This document shows positions 8,056 through 17,870 of a stretch of 64,000 nt of DNA, in pieces (position 1 is the first letter of the stretch; each line of letters starts with the position of its first letter). Position numbers and translations under genes: made by a program. The DNA is taken from assembly GCA_027486835.1 (NCBI GenBank), contig JAIXOJ010000052.1, forward strand, positions 1 to 64,000, written 5' to 3'. The notes below the pieces were generated by a model, which was not told the DNA's origin, searched no databases, and worked only from the letters and a program-made list of their open reading frames with translations. This DNA comes from Chitinophagaceae bacterium. GTDB lineage: Bacteria > Bacteroidota > Bacteroidia > Chitinophagales > Chitinophagaceae.

Positions 8056-10308
8056 TTATTTGGAGAACAAATTGGTTGTATTTCTATTCCCTGATTTGTC
8101 TAAATACCAATCTGCATTTGCACCGCCATTGCTTTGTGCCCAGTTTACTAGGTTGAGGTAGGCGGTGGTAATGTCTTTTCCTTCAATTGCATAGGGTACA
8201 AAAGCTGGAATATCTAATGCCCAAGGAATATTCTTAGCGTTTTTGTAGTAAAAACCACTTGCAGGTGAGGTTTTATCGTCTGCTGTTCCAAAGTACGCTT
8301 TATCAGCTTTACTGGTAGGCAAGCGGTTGGCAAAATGCAGTTCACGACTTCTGTTATCGTTGATAATCAAATAAGGATTGATTGCAAAATCATTTGTATT
8401 TACCTTGTCTGCTACAAAACCGATGGTTACGTTAGTGGTGTCCGCATTTATTACCTTGGTACCTACAACGGTGTTTACAAATCCGTCGCTTGAAGGAGGT
8501 AATATTCTGGAGATATTGTCAATCACAACCACATTCGCAAAGGTTTGGTTGGCTTCTGTGCCGTTTGCATCAACCGCTAACCAAGAAGTTGCCGCAGTTT
8601 TTACACCCCCAACTTTGGTGACTAGTGATGGTGCAAGATTATCGAGTTGGATGCCAAAACCATTTTTGAAAGATGCGCCCACAGCTCTAGTTACTAATGT
8701 TGCTTTTAGTTCAACCACTTTATTTGCTGCATTGGTAACAGTGTTGTAACGATAACTCATCACCACATCATTAAAATCATAATCACCAGTACCAGGCCAA
8801 TTATCCTCAAACATATAAGTACCGAAACCAGCGGAAGGATAATAATTATTGAAAGCCCTTGATGCATCATTTGGATATGCATCGTTAATATCTGCCACAC
8901 CATCTGAATCGCTATCGGCAAGTGTGGTAGCAGAACCCGTAAGCGAACCTGTTGCATAAATTATGTTTGCTCCTGTGCCGTTGTATTCTACTACTGCAAA
9001 GTAATACAATTGGTTGGGGGTCAAATTTGTCACCACTACATTACTACCAGTTCCATTATACACAACAAAACCGCCAGCTACTGCATCGCCTACACCAAAA
9101 CTTGTATTAGCTGTGTATGCTTTACCATTAGTTGGTAAAGTGGTTATCGGAGATTTACTTACAATAACAACACGGTTACTACCATTTCCATTAGTCCATT
9201 TTGAACTAATGGTGGTTAAATCAACATAATCAAAACTTAAGGCTGTAGGGAGTGTGGTAGGTGCGGAAATACCTGAAATAACAGTGCTATTAAAATTGTA
9301 GGAATGAATTTCGCCACCAGCAGTTTGGATGTATGATTGTCCAATTACTTGACCTTCAACATTTGAGTTGTTCGAGGATTTTGAAATATCGGCAAAAGGT
9401 GCAAATACGGTTCCTTCAATGGAGCCGTAGCCGCCAATGTTGAGTGAAGTAGTATTGTAAAAGTTGTAAAGAATATACGCTGCCTCGGTGCCGCCGATAC
9501 CACCGTTGTTGCATGCATTCCAAGTGTAAGAACCTGGCGCATTTACATTAATCACTAATAGGTGTGTAGCATCTGGCTTTTGTCCAGAAAAAGTCAAGCT
9601 CTGGAAATTATTCAAATCAGCTCCAGCAATGTTTAAGGTAGTAACGCCAAGAGAAAGGGTTTTGATATAAATCTGTGTATTACTTGGAATATTCTTGTGC
9701 GCAATTGGACTAACGCCTTGATTGGGAGAGTTGTAAATAAGTGCATTATCTGTTAGGCCGCTAATTGCAGTCGCGTTTGCTTGCAATTTGGTGAAGGCAT
9801 CTGAAAAATTAATTGGACTTGCTTGGAAAATAGGATTAACAGTTGCACTCACGCCAAGGTTAGAAGAATTGGCAGACAAGGCAATGTTTGGTGCACCGTT
9901 ATAATCTGAACCAGGCGTGATTCGGATGGGTGAAAAAGCGTTGTTCGGGTCTTTGTACCAAGCTTTGGAACCGTTTTGGTTACCAATAAGTACATAACCA
10001 TTATTGAGTACTTGAAAACTGCTGCCGCCCCTGTAATTTACTTTACCTGCCACAAGCAAGCCGATGTTGATGTTATTGAGCTTGTAAGAGAATTTATTGT
10101 GGGCGCTTACTGCATAGCTACCGCCAATCGTTAAATCACCACCAATTGCCACGGGACCTTCGGTTTCGCTGCTGTAAAACGAACCTCCGTTCTTTACAAA
10201 TACATTAAAGCCGAGTGCGGGTGCTGTGGGGCTTTGCGCCAAAAGAGAGGCCGAAAAAAAAGTGGCAATTGCCATCCCCAAAAAATTGATTACAATATTT
10301 TTTTTCAT
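8056..10308 (-). CDS. Secreted choice-of-anchor A / LruC domain protein
   Basis: A 750-residue exported protein with signal peptide MKKNIVINFLGMAIATFFSASLLAQ. The N-terminal 330 residues follow the choice-of-anchor A pattern (FNVFVKNGG, GPVAIGGDLTIGG, and GSIEGTVFAPFADI near residue 305). A fibronectin-like region is followed by an Asp-rich, calcium-binding-like stretch (DSDSDGVADINDAYP) that leads into a LruC domain: NWPGTGDYDFNDVVM and, near the end, YAIEGKDITTAYLNLVNWAQS. Such proteins sit on the cell surface; their function is not established. ATG at 10308 is used rather than the GTG before it. It follows the small lipoprotein gene by 63 bases and probably shares its transcript. Confidence 0.8.
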   Translation of the reverse strand: MKKNIVINFLGMAIATFFSASLLAQSPTAPALGFNVFVKNGGSFYSSETEGPVAIGGDLTIGGSYAVSAHNKFSYKLNNINIGLLVAGKVNYRGGSSFQVLNNGYVLIGNQNGSKAWYKDPNNAFSPIRITPGSDYNGAPNIALSANSSNLGVSATVNPIFQASPINFSDAFTKLQANATAISGLTDNALIYNSPNQGVSPIAHKNIPSNTQIYIKTLSLGVTTLNIAGADLNNFQSLTFSGQKPDATHLLVINVNAPGSYTWNACNNGGIGGTEAAYILYNFYNTTSLNIGGYGSIEGTVFAPFADISKSSNNSNVEGQVIGQSYIQTAGGEIHSYNFNSTVISGISAPTTLPTALSFDYVDLTTISSKWTNGNGSNRVVIVSKSPITTLPTNGKAYTANTSFGVGDAVAGGFVVYNGTGSNVVVTNLTPNQLYYFAVVEYNGTGANIIYATGSLTGSATTLADSDSDGVADINDAYPNDASRAFNNYYPSAGFGTYMFEDNWPGTGDYDFNDVVMSYRYNTVTNAANKVVELKATLVTRAVGASFKNGFGIQLDNLAPSLVTKVGGVKTAATSWLAVDANGTEANQTFANVVVIDNISRILPPSSDGFVNTVVGTKVINADTTNVTIGFVADKVNTNDFAINPYLIINDNRSRELHFANRLPTSKADKAYFGTADDKTSPASGFYYKNAKNIPWALDIPAFVPYAIEGKDITTAYLNLVNWAQSNGGANADWYLDKSGNRNTTNLFSK

Positions 10309-10371
10309 CACTGGGTAAGATAAGTTGTTATAAAAAAGTGGTTGAAAAGTAAGATTTGCTATCGCAAATGA

Positions 10372-10755
10372 CTAGTTTAAGTTCATGGTGATAATGCCAG
10401 ATTTAACACTGAATGTTTTTTTGGTTGCGCCAAACTGAACATCTAAGGTTTCATAGTTAGCAGGCACTTTAAAAGAGGTGGAAAAATCTTCATCACCTTT
10501 TTGTAGTTTTTGGTAAATGATGCTACCATCACTACCAGAAACTTTTAGGATTGCTGGATAAGCCGATTCAGGCGCACCATCGAAATTGAAGGTTAGGTTA
10601 CGGTCGTTGCTCCAACTGAAATTGTTGGTAACGGCAATGTTGGCAAATTTGGTATCGGTGTTTGTAGTATTGTCGCTACTAGAGGAAAGGGACTCTTTTT
10701 TACACGCACCAATTACCACCAAAAGTAAACAGGTAAAAAGGGTTGACTTTTTCAT
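10372..10755 (-). CDS. Small lipoprotein next to the LruC protein
   Basis: A 127-residue lipoprotein: MKKSTLFTCLLLVVIGACKKE is a signal peptide ending in a lipobox (IGAC). The rest is a Ser/Thr/Asn linker and a beta-rich domain (FSWSNDRNLTFNFDG, ILKVSGSDGSIIYQKLQKGD). An ATG 36 bases upstream is possible but would place 12 extra residues before the signal peptide. It immediately precedes the LruC gene in the same direction, as small lipoproteins often do beside LruC proteins. Function unknown; anchoring or a fimbria-like assembly is a guess. Confidence 0.7.
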   Translation of the reverse strand: MKKSTLFTCLLLVVIGACKKESLSSSSDNTTNTDTKFANIAVTNNFSWSNDRNLTFNFDGAPESAYPAILKVSGSDGSIIYQKLQKGDEDFSTSFKVPANYETLDVQFGATKKTFSVKSGIITMNLN

Positions 10756-11172
10756 GATTCCACTAAAATATTTATTGTTCATTTCTTTCAATTTTTACAA
10801 AAATAATCTTCCAAATTTTTGTGGTACACCCCTCAAAAAAGGGGCATAGGTAGAAATTTATTGAAAACTACCTCTAAAAGAGGACTAAAATGGTTGTAAA
10901 TAAGAGTTTGGCCTGTGTCATTCAGCATTTTTACCAAAAAAATCATCTTTTATTCAATTTTTAGATTCAGATTTAAAAAAGGCAGTGACAATAATAGTGT
11001 ACAAAAAGTAAGAAACGAACAAAGTAGCATTAATTATATTGTGGGCAAAGGGAGTATCCCAACAATTACAATTAGAGAAGTAACCATTTTTTTGCCGATA
11101 TACTTGCTGAAATTAATTGTAGAAATTCAAATCAACGCTCTTTCTCATTTAAAACTTTATATGATAATCCTG

Positions 11173-11206
11173 TTTGATTGTCAAACAAAAAACTCCCCTA
11201 CATTCA
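11173..11206 (+). promoter_or_regulatory. Possible promoter of rnpB
   Basis: TTTG at 11173-11176 and TACATTCA at 11199-11206 (six of eight to consensus, counting the two free positions) are 22 bp apart. They would place the start of transcription close to base 11212, where the P1 helix of the RNA begins. Confidence 0.4.
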
Positions 11207-11211
11207 CCGCC

Positions 11212-11558
11212 GCTACAAACCCGAACTATCGCCTTTGCAATTGATAAAATACAGGGGAGGAAAGTCTGGACAGTAAAGAGCAACCTACCGGTGAAGAGCC
11301 GGCGCTTTACCATTAGTAAAGTAGAGCTAGTGCCACAGAAAATAACTGCTAATTATATTAGCGATGGTGAAAACGCGTAAGCGAGTGTATATAGTAATAG
11401 ATGCATTGGGTAAACCTTAGGTACTGTAATGCCACGTATAGAAACGATTGAGAGCGGCTCGTTCGATGTTTCAGGGTAGGCAGCAACAGGTAAACAGTAA
11501 TGTTTATCGCAGATAAATGATAGTTTAGAAACAGAATCCGGCTTATGAGGTTTGTAGC
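11212..11558 (+). ncRNA. rnpB: RNase P RNA, class A
   Basis: The catalytic RNA that removes the 5' leaders of pre-tRNAs. The 5' GCTACAAACC (11212-11221) pairs perfectly with the 3' GGTTTGTAGC (11549-11558) as helix P1. Between them are the invariant blocks AGGGGAGGAAAGTCTGGAC, GCCACAGAAA, GGTGAAAACGCG, AGATAAATGATAG and ACAGAATCCGGCTTA, in the order expected for class A RNase P RNA. The length of 347 nt is normal. A T-run directly after P1 probably ends transcription. Two open frames that cross this gene are chance. Confidence 0.95.
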
Positions 11559-11709
11559 TTTTTTTACCTTCTAAAAATTAAAAAAACTGAATGATCCAAA
11601 AATCATTAGGGTGGACTAAATCCCAGAATTAAGATTAAAAACATTTAGGAGTCCAATATTTAACGCTGCATATTTTTGATAACACTAACTATAAATAAAC
11701 AATTTTGGA

Positions 11710-13029
11710 ATGAAATGTATTTTACTTTTTGGTGCTGGCAAATCATCTGCTTATCTGATTCATTTTTTAGAGTCCTTAGCCATTAAGGAAGATTACCGAA
11801 TATTAGTTGCTGACTATGAAATGGAATCTATCCTCCAAAAATGTAGAGACAACTCCCCTATTGAAGCATTTCAAATAGACATAACTAACGAGGATGCTCG
11901 TGAAAAATTGATTAGCCAAAGCAATGTTGTTATCTCTTTAATGCCACCTGATTTGCATTATTTATTGGCACTGTCTTGTTTAAGGCTAAAAAAGCATCTA
12001 CTTACAGCGTCTTATTTAGATGAAAGAACCCAATTATTATCAACTCAAGTAAAAGAAGCTGGGATATGCTTTTTATACGAAATGGGTTTAGATCCTGGCA
12101 TAGACCATATGAGCGCCATGAGAATGATAAATAATATCCAAGCAAAAGGAGGAATTATCAAATCGTTTCAATCGCACTGTGGCGGACTAATTGCACCAGA
12201 ATCTGACAATAATCCATGGCATTATAAAATCAGTTGGAATCCAAAAAATATAGTAAATGCTGGAAAAGATGGTGCACTTTATCTTGCTGAAAACATTATA
12301 AATGAGGTATCCTATCAAAATATCTTTAGTAATTTTAAAACCATTATTGTACCAAAAGTTGGCAAATTGGAATGCTATGCAAACAGGGATAGTCTTTCTT
12401 ACCTATATAAATACAACTTAGAAAATAGTTGTCACACTTTTATAAGAACAACCTTACGATACCCCAATTTCTGTATTGGCTGGCAAAATTTGGTGGAATT
12501 GGGGTTAACGGAAAGAACAGTTGCTTATGAAACTGCAAACCAAACTATTGAAACATTTATCAACACTGTAATTGAGCAAACTAACAAAAGCAAAATACTA
12601 GCAACATTTATAAGTGATTCCATTTTTAAAAATCAATACGAATATCTATTTAAACAAAACGAAACAAGATTTAAAACTGATAAATGTACCCCAGCAGATT
12701 GCTTGCAACTGGCTTTGGAAAAACGGTTGCCGTTAGGATCAGGTGATAAAGATTTGGTTGTGATGCACCACGAAATAACCTATTCAGTAGGTAAAAATGT
12801 TTTTGCTTCTGACGCTTCTTTGGTCTTAAAAGGAGTATCTGATACAATGACAGCGATGGCAAAAACAGTTGGTTTGCCTCTTGGTATTGCTGCCGAACTG
12901 ATTACTAAAAACAAATTGAATCTTGAAGGATTGTTTATTCCCACTATTCAAGCTATCTACGTACCAGTATTGGAAAGACTGGCAGAAATGGACATTTACT
13001 TTGAAGAGGAGGAATTCCAACTTTTATAA
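11710..13029 (+). CDS. Saccharopine dehydrogenase family protein
   Basis: A 439-residue enzyme. The N-terminus KCILLFGAGKSSAYLIHFL is a Rossmann nucleotide-binding start with the GxGKSS form of saccharopine reductases; VVISLMPPDLHYLLA and LYEMGLDPGIDHMSAM follow, the last being a strong signature of the Lys9-type group. These enzymes interconvert saccharopine with aminoadipate semialdehyde plus glutamate. In bacteria they more often act in lysine breakdown, but no other lysine gene is nearby, so the direction is open. Its 3' end overlaps the convergent sugar transferase gene by six bases. Confidence 0.82.
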   Translation: MKCILLFGAGKSSAYLIHFLESLAIKEDYRILVADYEMESILQKCRDNSPIEAFQIDITNEDAREKLISQSNVVISLMPPDLHYLLALSCLRLKKHLLTASYLDERTQLLSTQVKEAGICFLYEMGLDPGIDHMSAMRMINNIQAKGGIIKSFQSHCGGLIAPESDNNPWHYKISWNPKNIVNAGKDGALYLAENIINEVSYQNIFSNFKTIIVPKVGKLECYANRDSLSYLYKYNLENSCHTFIRTTLRYPNFCIGWQNLVELGLTERTVAYETANQTIETFINTVIEQTNKSKILATFISDSIFKNQYEYLFKQNETRFKTDKCTPADCLQLALEKRLPLGSGDKDLVVMHHEITYSVGKNVFASDASLVLKGVSDTMTAMAKTVGLPLGIAAELITKNKLNLEGLFIPTIQAIYVPVLERLAEMDIYFEEEEFQLL

Positions 13030-14004
13030 ACTTTCAAGCGAGGATATCACACCCACCGTTTTCATTAAAATTTTAAATTCAAGCTTTAGGGACAAATGGT
13101 TTATGTAATACAAGTCATATTCCAATTTTTCAAGACTTTCCTCAGGAGTTGCAGTGGGATTATTAACCTGTGCCCAACCTGTAATACCCGGTTTTACTAT
13201 ATGTCTAAGGGAATAAAAATTATTTTCATTCGCCCATTTATCAACAATATCACCTCTTTCCGGTCTAGGCCCAATAAGACTCATTTCGCCTTTTAATACA
13301 TTCCAAAGCTGGGGTAATTCGTCAATCTTTGTTTTGCGTAAAAACTTACCCAATTTGGTAATACGCTTATCACCTTTTATTGTATGAACCTGATAACCTT
13401 CCGGGTTGTAAATCATGGTTCTGATTTTAATAATTGTAAAGATTTTCCCGTTCAGGCCAACCCTTTGTTGGGTGAAAATAGCAGGTCCTTTTGAAGTTAA
13501 TTTTGTAAGAATACAGGCAATACTAACAAGAGGAAATACTATTGGAAAAGACAACAGTGAGACTGAAACATCCATTAATCTTTTAAGGAACAACAATTTT
13601 TTTGATGGTTTTTCAATTACGGAGTGCAGGTTCTCGTCATTCATGTCGGTATGAATCATAGGAAAGCAATGGGTTGTTTTCTCATAAAATTCAACAATAT
13701 TTTTTATAGAGTCAGAGGGGATATCGTAAAATTGAGCAAGTCCAAGGAATTGGTTTAGTATCTTCTCTCCTACCCATTTGTCAATAACAACAAAATCGTA
13801 CTCGTTTTTCTTTAGGTATTTGATTAAAGAAATATCTACCGACCCACTCCAGAAATTATAAGCAAATGCCTTTGTAAAAAGCGGTTTTCTTATAAGCAAT
13901 TTTGAAAGCGTGTCAGGATTTACAATTAAGCACGTTCTTTTTTTGTCTTTATTAACCTTACGTTTTTTTCCATACCAATTACCCTTATAGATAATGGTTC
14001 GCAA
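13024..14004 (-). CDS. Polyisoprenyl-phosphate sugar-1-phosphate transferase (WcaJ/WbaP-type)
   Basis: A 326-residue initiating transferase that would load the first sugar phosphate onto undecaprenyl phosphate for an exopolysaccharide or O-antigen repeat. The C-terminal 200 residues form the bacterial sugar transferase domain: KRLMDVSVSLLSFPIVFPL (membrane hairpin), GPAIFTQQRVGLNGKIFTI, FLRKTKIDELPQLWNVLKGE, MSLIGPRPE and VKPGITGWAQVN. The first 120 residues are a short soluble region rather than four membrane spans, so it is closer to the short type. No in-frame ATG is seen; TTG at 14004 is the likely start. It stands alone, so the polysaccharide is unknown. Confidence 0.87.
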   Translation of the reverse strand: MRTIIYKGNWYGKKRKVNKDKKRTCLIVNPDTLSKLLIRKPLFTKAFAYNFWSGSVDISLIKYLKKNEYDFVVIDKWVGEKILNQFLGLAQFYDIPSDSIKNIVEFYEKTTHCFPMIHTDMNDENLHSVIEKPSKKLLFLKRLMDVSVSLLSFPIVFPLVSIACILTKLTSKGPAIFTQQRVGLNGKIFTIIKIRTMIYNPEGYQVHTIKGDKRITKLGKFLRKTKIDELPQLWNVLKGEMSLIGPRPERGDIVDKWANENNFYSLRHIVKPGITGWAQVNNPTATPEESLEKLEYDLYYINHLSLKLEFKILMKTVGVISSLESL

Positions 14005-14328
14005 ATTGTTTGAATTATTAGGAGTAGTTTTTACCGTTTCCAGAATTACTAAAATTTATGGTATTGAAAAAATTATTTGTCCAGTTTAAAAAACATTTAA
14101 TGTTATAGAAGCACAATAGTAATTTAAAATTACTTTCATCTTAATAATTTCTTGAAAAAATGCTAAGATTTTGAAATTATAAAGACCTATTTCAATTAAA
14201 ATAGCGAATAAATCAATTAGGGACTACTTAATTGAGATTGGTTTAACAGATGTGCTTGGAAAGATTAACGCTGCTTTAAAAAATTAAAACTAGAAAAGTA
14301 AGCGTTAAAATGCCAATGATATAACTGC
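14005..14328. other. AT-rich spacer before purC
   Basis: 324 bases between the sugar transferase start and the purC stop, both on the minus strand. I see no gene, RNA or strong hairpin; it should contain the sugar transferase promoter. Confidence 0.5.
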
Positions 14329-15264
14329 TTATTTTAAAACATCCAAGTTCCTTAATTCATTTTCTATCGATAAAACCATTTCAGTGTCGGATAAATTGGT
14401 TTTTTCAAATTTTTCTCCAATCAAGATTTCATACAACTCAATATATCGTTGACTAATTGCCTCAATCCAAGCATCACTCATTTCTGGTACTTGCTGGTTT
14501 ACTTGTCCCATAAAATTATTCCCAATGAGCCATTCTCTTACAAATTCTTTACTCAACTGTTTTTGCTTCTCCCCATTCATTTGTCTATTTTCAAAACCGT
14601 CGGAATAAAAGTATCTAGAACTATCTGGTGTGTGTACTTCATCCATCAAATAAATATCGTCACCAATTTTTCCGAATTCATATTTAGTATCTGCAAGTAT
14701 CAGTCCACGTTTCTGTGCAATTTGATTCCCTCTCGCAAATAAAGCAAGGGCATAGGCTTCTAATTCATTCCATTCTTGTTTATTTACTAAACCTTGCTCA
14801 AGAATGGCATCTTTACTTATGTCTAGATCATGTCCCTCTGAAGCCTTGGTAGTAGGTGTAATAATTGGAGTTGGAAAAAAATCGTTTTCTTTTAATCCAT
14901 CTGGCATTTTAATTCCGCAAAGCAATCTTTTTCCACTTGAATATTCCCTCCATGCATGACCAGTTAAGTTTCCCCTTACTACCATCTCTATTTTATAGGG
15001 TTTACAAAGTTTACCAATGGAAACATTTGGTGCTGGAGTTGATAACAGCCAATTCGGACAAATATCCGTAACCCCCTTTAACATATAAGCGGCAATTTGA
15101 TTGAGTACTTGTCCTTTAGAGGGAATTGTTTTAGGCAAAATCACATCAAACGCTGAAATCCGATCACTTGCTATCATAACCAAAAAACGGTTAGCGATTG
15201 TATATACATCGCGTACTTTACCTCTATAAAAATTGGTCTGTTCTGAAAAAGAGAATGTTGACAT
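14329..15264 (-). CDS. purC: Phosphoribosylaminoimidazole-succinocarboxamide synthase
   Basis: Makes SAICAR from CAIR, aspartate and ATP in purine synthesis, in the cytoplasm. The product is 311 residues. The start MSTFSFSEQTNFYRGKVRDV matches the conserved N-terminus with YRGKVRDVY. Later motifs are IASDRISAFDVILP, EMVVRGNLTGHAWREY, GLILADTKYEFG and DEVHTPDSSRYF, all hallmarks of SAICAR synthetase. The open frame extends 41 codons further upstream, but that extension has no family similarity and includes cysteine-rich noise, so ATG at 15264 is chosen. A promoter-like element ends only five bases before this ATG. Confidence 0.95.
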   Translation of the reverse strand: MSTFSFSEQTNFYRGKVRDVYTIANRFLVMIASDRISAFDVILPKTIPSKGQVLNQIAAYMLKGVTDICPNWLLSTPAPNVSIGKLCKPYKIEMVVRGNLTGHAWREYSSGKRLLCGIKMPDGLKENDFFPTPIITPTTKASEGHDLDISKDAILEQGLVNKQEWNELEAYALALFARGNQIAQKRGLILADTKYEFGKIGDDIYLMDEVHTPDSSRYFYSDGFENRQMNGEKQKQLSKEFVREWLIGNNFMGQVNQQVPEMSDAWIEAISQRYIELYEILIGEKFEKTNLSDTEMVLSIENELRNLDVLK

Positions 15265-15268
15265 GCGA

Positions 15269-15299
15269 CAAAAATAACCATCTGAACTCCTTAAACCAA
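15269..15299 (-). promoter_or_regulatory. Possible purC promoter immediately before the start codon
   Basis: On the minus strand TTGG (15296-15299), 19 bp, then TATTTTTG (15269-15276), which fits TAnnTTTG exactly. Only four bases lie between it and the ATG, so a transcript from here would have almost no leader. Confidence 0.4.
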
Positions 15300-15485
15300 T
15301 TGTTAGTGTTGATATTTGTGAAACAACTAAAAAAATGCCATCTCCAATAAAATTACAGCATCTTCTGAAACAAAATGTCAACCTCAATTCTCAGAGAGAA
15401 TAAGCCAAAAAAAAATAAATGTACAAACTACACTTATTTAGTTGGAGTCGTTTACATTTACCCCCTTAAAGTAATAAATTGCTGA

Positions 15486-17159
15486 ATGAAAGAAAATAAA
15501 TCGTTTGTTATAGGTGTAGATTATGGAACAGATTCAGTTAGGTCTATAGTAGTAAGTGCCCTTACTGGAGAAGAGGTTGCCGCCTCGGTGTTTTACTATC
15601 CCCGTTGGAAAAAAGGATTGTATTGCAATACTGCTAACAACCAATTTCGTCAACACCCACTAGACTATGTGGAAGGTGTAGAAGCAAGTATCAAAGCCTG
15701 TCTGGCAAAAGCAGGCGCTGATGTGGCGTCAGCGGTAAAAGGAATTTCCATTGACACAACAGGTTCTACGCCCGTGGCTGTTGATGTACAGGGAACTCCA
15801 TTAGCCTTGTTGCCTGAGTTTGCTGAAAACCCCAATGCTATGTTTGTTTTGTGGAAAGACCACACATCGGTAAAAGAGGCTGCTGAAATCAATCATCACG
15901 CAACCAAATTTCCTACCAATTACTTGCAATATGTAGGGGGCATTTATTCTTCCGAATGGTTTTGGGCTAAGTTGCTACATGTGTTAAGAGAAGATGAAGC
16001 AGTAAGAAATGCAACTGCTTCCTGGGTAGAACATTGCGATTGGATACCTTATTTATTAACAGGCGGAAAGGATGTTGCTCAATTAAAAAGAGGTGTTTGT
16101 AGTGCAGGACATAAAGCCTTGTGGGCTACAGAATTTGAAGGATTGCCGCCCAATGATTTCTTTGCTTCCCTCGACTCATTATTGGATGGGTTTATTCATA
16201 AATTATTTACAGAAACAGCTACTGCATCAGAAGCCGCAGGAACCATTTCTAAAGAATGGGCAGAGAAATTAGGCTTGCCAGAAGATGTAGTGATAGGCGT
16301 AGGTGCTTTTGATGCACATGTGGGTGCCGTGGGTGGACAAATAGAACCTTATTATTTGAGCAAGGTGATGGGCACTTCCACTTGCGATATACTGGTTGCA
16401 CCAAAAGAAGATGTAGCAGGAAAATTGGTAAAAGGGATATGCGGACAAGTGCCGGGTTCGGTTATTCCGGGTTTGTATGGTTTGGAAGCTGGCCAATCTG
16501 CTTTTGGTGATGCCTATGCTTGGTTGAAATCGGTATTGATGTATTCAGCAGATCAATTATTGAATACTACTACTTTGGTTGATGAAGCAACAGCACAAGC
16601 TTTGAAAGAAGAAATATCCCAAAACTTAATTGCCACCCTAAGCAAACAAGCTGCTTCAATACCATTAACAGATACACTTGAATTAGCTATCGATTGGCAA
16701 AACGGAAGGCGCACACCAGATGCCAACCAAGCATTGAAAGGTGCTTTCACAGGATTGAGTTTGGGAACAGACGCACCGAAAATGTTCCGTGCCTTGGTAG
16801 AAGCCACTTGCTTTGGTGCAAAAAGAATAGTTGACAGATTTATTGAAGAAGGCATTCCAGTAAAAGGATTGATTGGTTTAGGAGGCGTTGCTAAGAAATC
16901 TCCGTTTATCATGCAAATGATGGCCGATGTAATGAACATGCCGATCAAAATTCATAAAAGCGAACAAACTTGTGCTTTGGGAGCGGCCATGTTTGCTGCA
17001 ACAGTAGCGGACATTTATCCAAAAGTAGAAGATGCCATGCAGGCAATGGGGCAAGGTTTTGATGCAGAATATCATCCCAATCCTACTCTTGTGCCGATTT
17101 ATGCAGCACGTTATCTACAATACATTGCACTTGGAAATTTTATTGAACAGTCTCTATAA
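15486..17159 (+). CDS. araB: Ribulokinase
   Basis: Phosphorylates L-ribulose to L-ribulose 5-phosphate with ATP. The 557-residue product has the FGGY-kinase N-terminal phosphate loop VIGVDYGTDSVRSIVV, the ribulokinase block STGSTPVAVD-like (ISIDTTGSTPVAVD), VLWKDHT, and the C-terminal nucleotide site LIGLGGVAKKSPFIMQMMADV followed by EQTCALGAAMFAA. The length is normal for AraB. It is the first gene of a plus-strand run araB-araD-galM. Upstream, AAATGTA (15416-15422) and TACATTT (15453-15459) form a spaced inverted repeat that could be a control site, and TACATTTA resembles a -7 element. Confidence 0.93.
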   Translation: MKENKSFVIGVDYGTDSVRSIVVSALTGEEVAASVFYYPRWKKGLYCNTANNQFRQHPLDYVEGVEASIKACLAKAGADVASAVKGISIDTTGSTPVAVDVQGTPLALLPEFAENPNAMFVLWKDHTSVKEAAEINHHATKFPTNYLQYVGGIYSSEWFWAKLLHVLREDEAVRNATASWVEHCDWIPYLLTGGKDVAQLKRGVCSAGHKALWATEFEGLPPNDFFASLDSLLDGFIHKLFTETATASEAAGTISKEWAEKLGLPEDVVIGVGAFDAHVGAVGGQIEPYYLSKVMGTSTCDILVAPKEDVAGKLVKGICGQVPGSVIPGLYGLEAGQSAFGDAYAWLKSVLMYSADQLLNTTTLVDEATAQALKEEISQNLIATLSKQAASIPLTDTLELAIDWQNGRRTPDANQALKGAFTGLSLGTDAPKMFRALVEATCFGAKRIVDRFIEEGIPVKGLIGLGGVAKKSPFIMQMMADVMNMPIKIHKSEQTCALGAAMFAATVADIYPKVEDAMQAMGQGFDAEYHPNPTLVPIYAARYLQYIALGNFIEQSL

Positions 17160-17168
17160 ATACAAATC

Positions 17169-17870
17169 ATGATGAATAAATACCTCCACATTCAACAAGA
17201 AGCTTACGAAGCAAATATGCAATTGCCTAAGTTAGGCTTAGTGCTTTTCACCTTTGGAAATGTGAGTGCAGTAGATAGAAGTTTGGGTGTCTTTGCCATT
17301 AAACCAAGCGGTGTGCCTTATGAAGATTTATCGCCAGAAAAAATGGTGATTGTTGATTTTGATGGCAACACGGTTTTTGGCAATCTTCGTCCTTCCTCCG
17401 ATACAAAAACCCATGCTGTACTTTACAAGCATTGGGAGAAAATAGGTGGTATCGTGCATACACATTCCACTTATGCCACAGCTTGGGCACAGGCACAAAG
17501 AGATATTCCCATTTTTGGAACAACCCATGCCGACCATAATACCGTGAACATTCCCTGCGCACCCCCCATGAGCGATGAAATGATCAAAGGGAATTATGAG
17601 TATGAAACAGGTTTTCAAATCATGAATTGCTTTAAAGAAAAGCAGTTGGATTACCAAGAAGTAGAAATGGTTTTGGTAGGCAATCATGCCCCTTTTACTT
17701 GGGGAAAGAATGCGGCAAAAGCAGTTTATAACAGTGCCGTATTAGAATCTGTTGCACAGATGGCATTACTTACAGAGCAAATCAACCCCAAAGCTCCTTT
17801 ATTGAAACCCGCCTTGATTCAAAAACATTATGAACGCAAGCATGGGCCGGATAGTTATTATGGGCAGTAA
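17169..17870 (+). CDS. araD: L-ribulose-5-phosphate 4-epimerase
   Basis: Converts L-ribulose 5-phosphate to D-xylulose 5-phosphate, the last step of arabinose entry into the pentose phosphate pathway. The 233-residue class II aldolase-fold protein has LVLFTFGNVSAVDR, IKPSGVPYEDL, and the zinc ligands in VHTHSTYATAWAQ (His-x-His) with GTTHADHN and the later VGNHAPFTWG. The start codon lies nine bases after the araB stop, so the genes are surely cotranscribed. A second in-frame ATG directly follows the first. Confidence 0.94.
   Translation: MMNKYLHIQQEAYEANMQLPKLGLVLFTFGNVSAVDRSLGVFAIKPSGVPYEDLSPEKMVIVDFDGNTVFGNLRPSSDTKTHAVLYKHWEKIGGIVHTHSTYATAWAQAQRDIPIFGTTHADHNTVNIPCAPPMSDEMIKGNYEYETGFQIMNCFKEKQLDYQEVEMVLVGNHAPFTWGKNAAKAVYNSAVLESVAQMALLTEQINPKAPLLKPALIQKHYERKHGPDSYYGQ

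Noticed and set aside
10915-11380. Open frames of 109 and 68 residues
   Set aside because: They run into rnpB, whose conserved blocks and P1 helix are clear; codon use is random.
15265-15387. N-terminal extension of 41 residues on PurC
   Set aside because: The extension has no similarity to the family and lies across the promoter-like element; MSTFSFSEQ is the normal start region.
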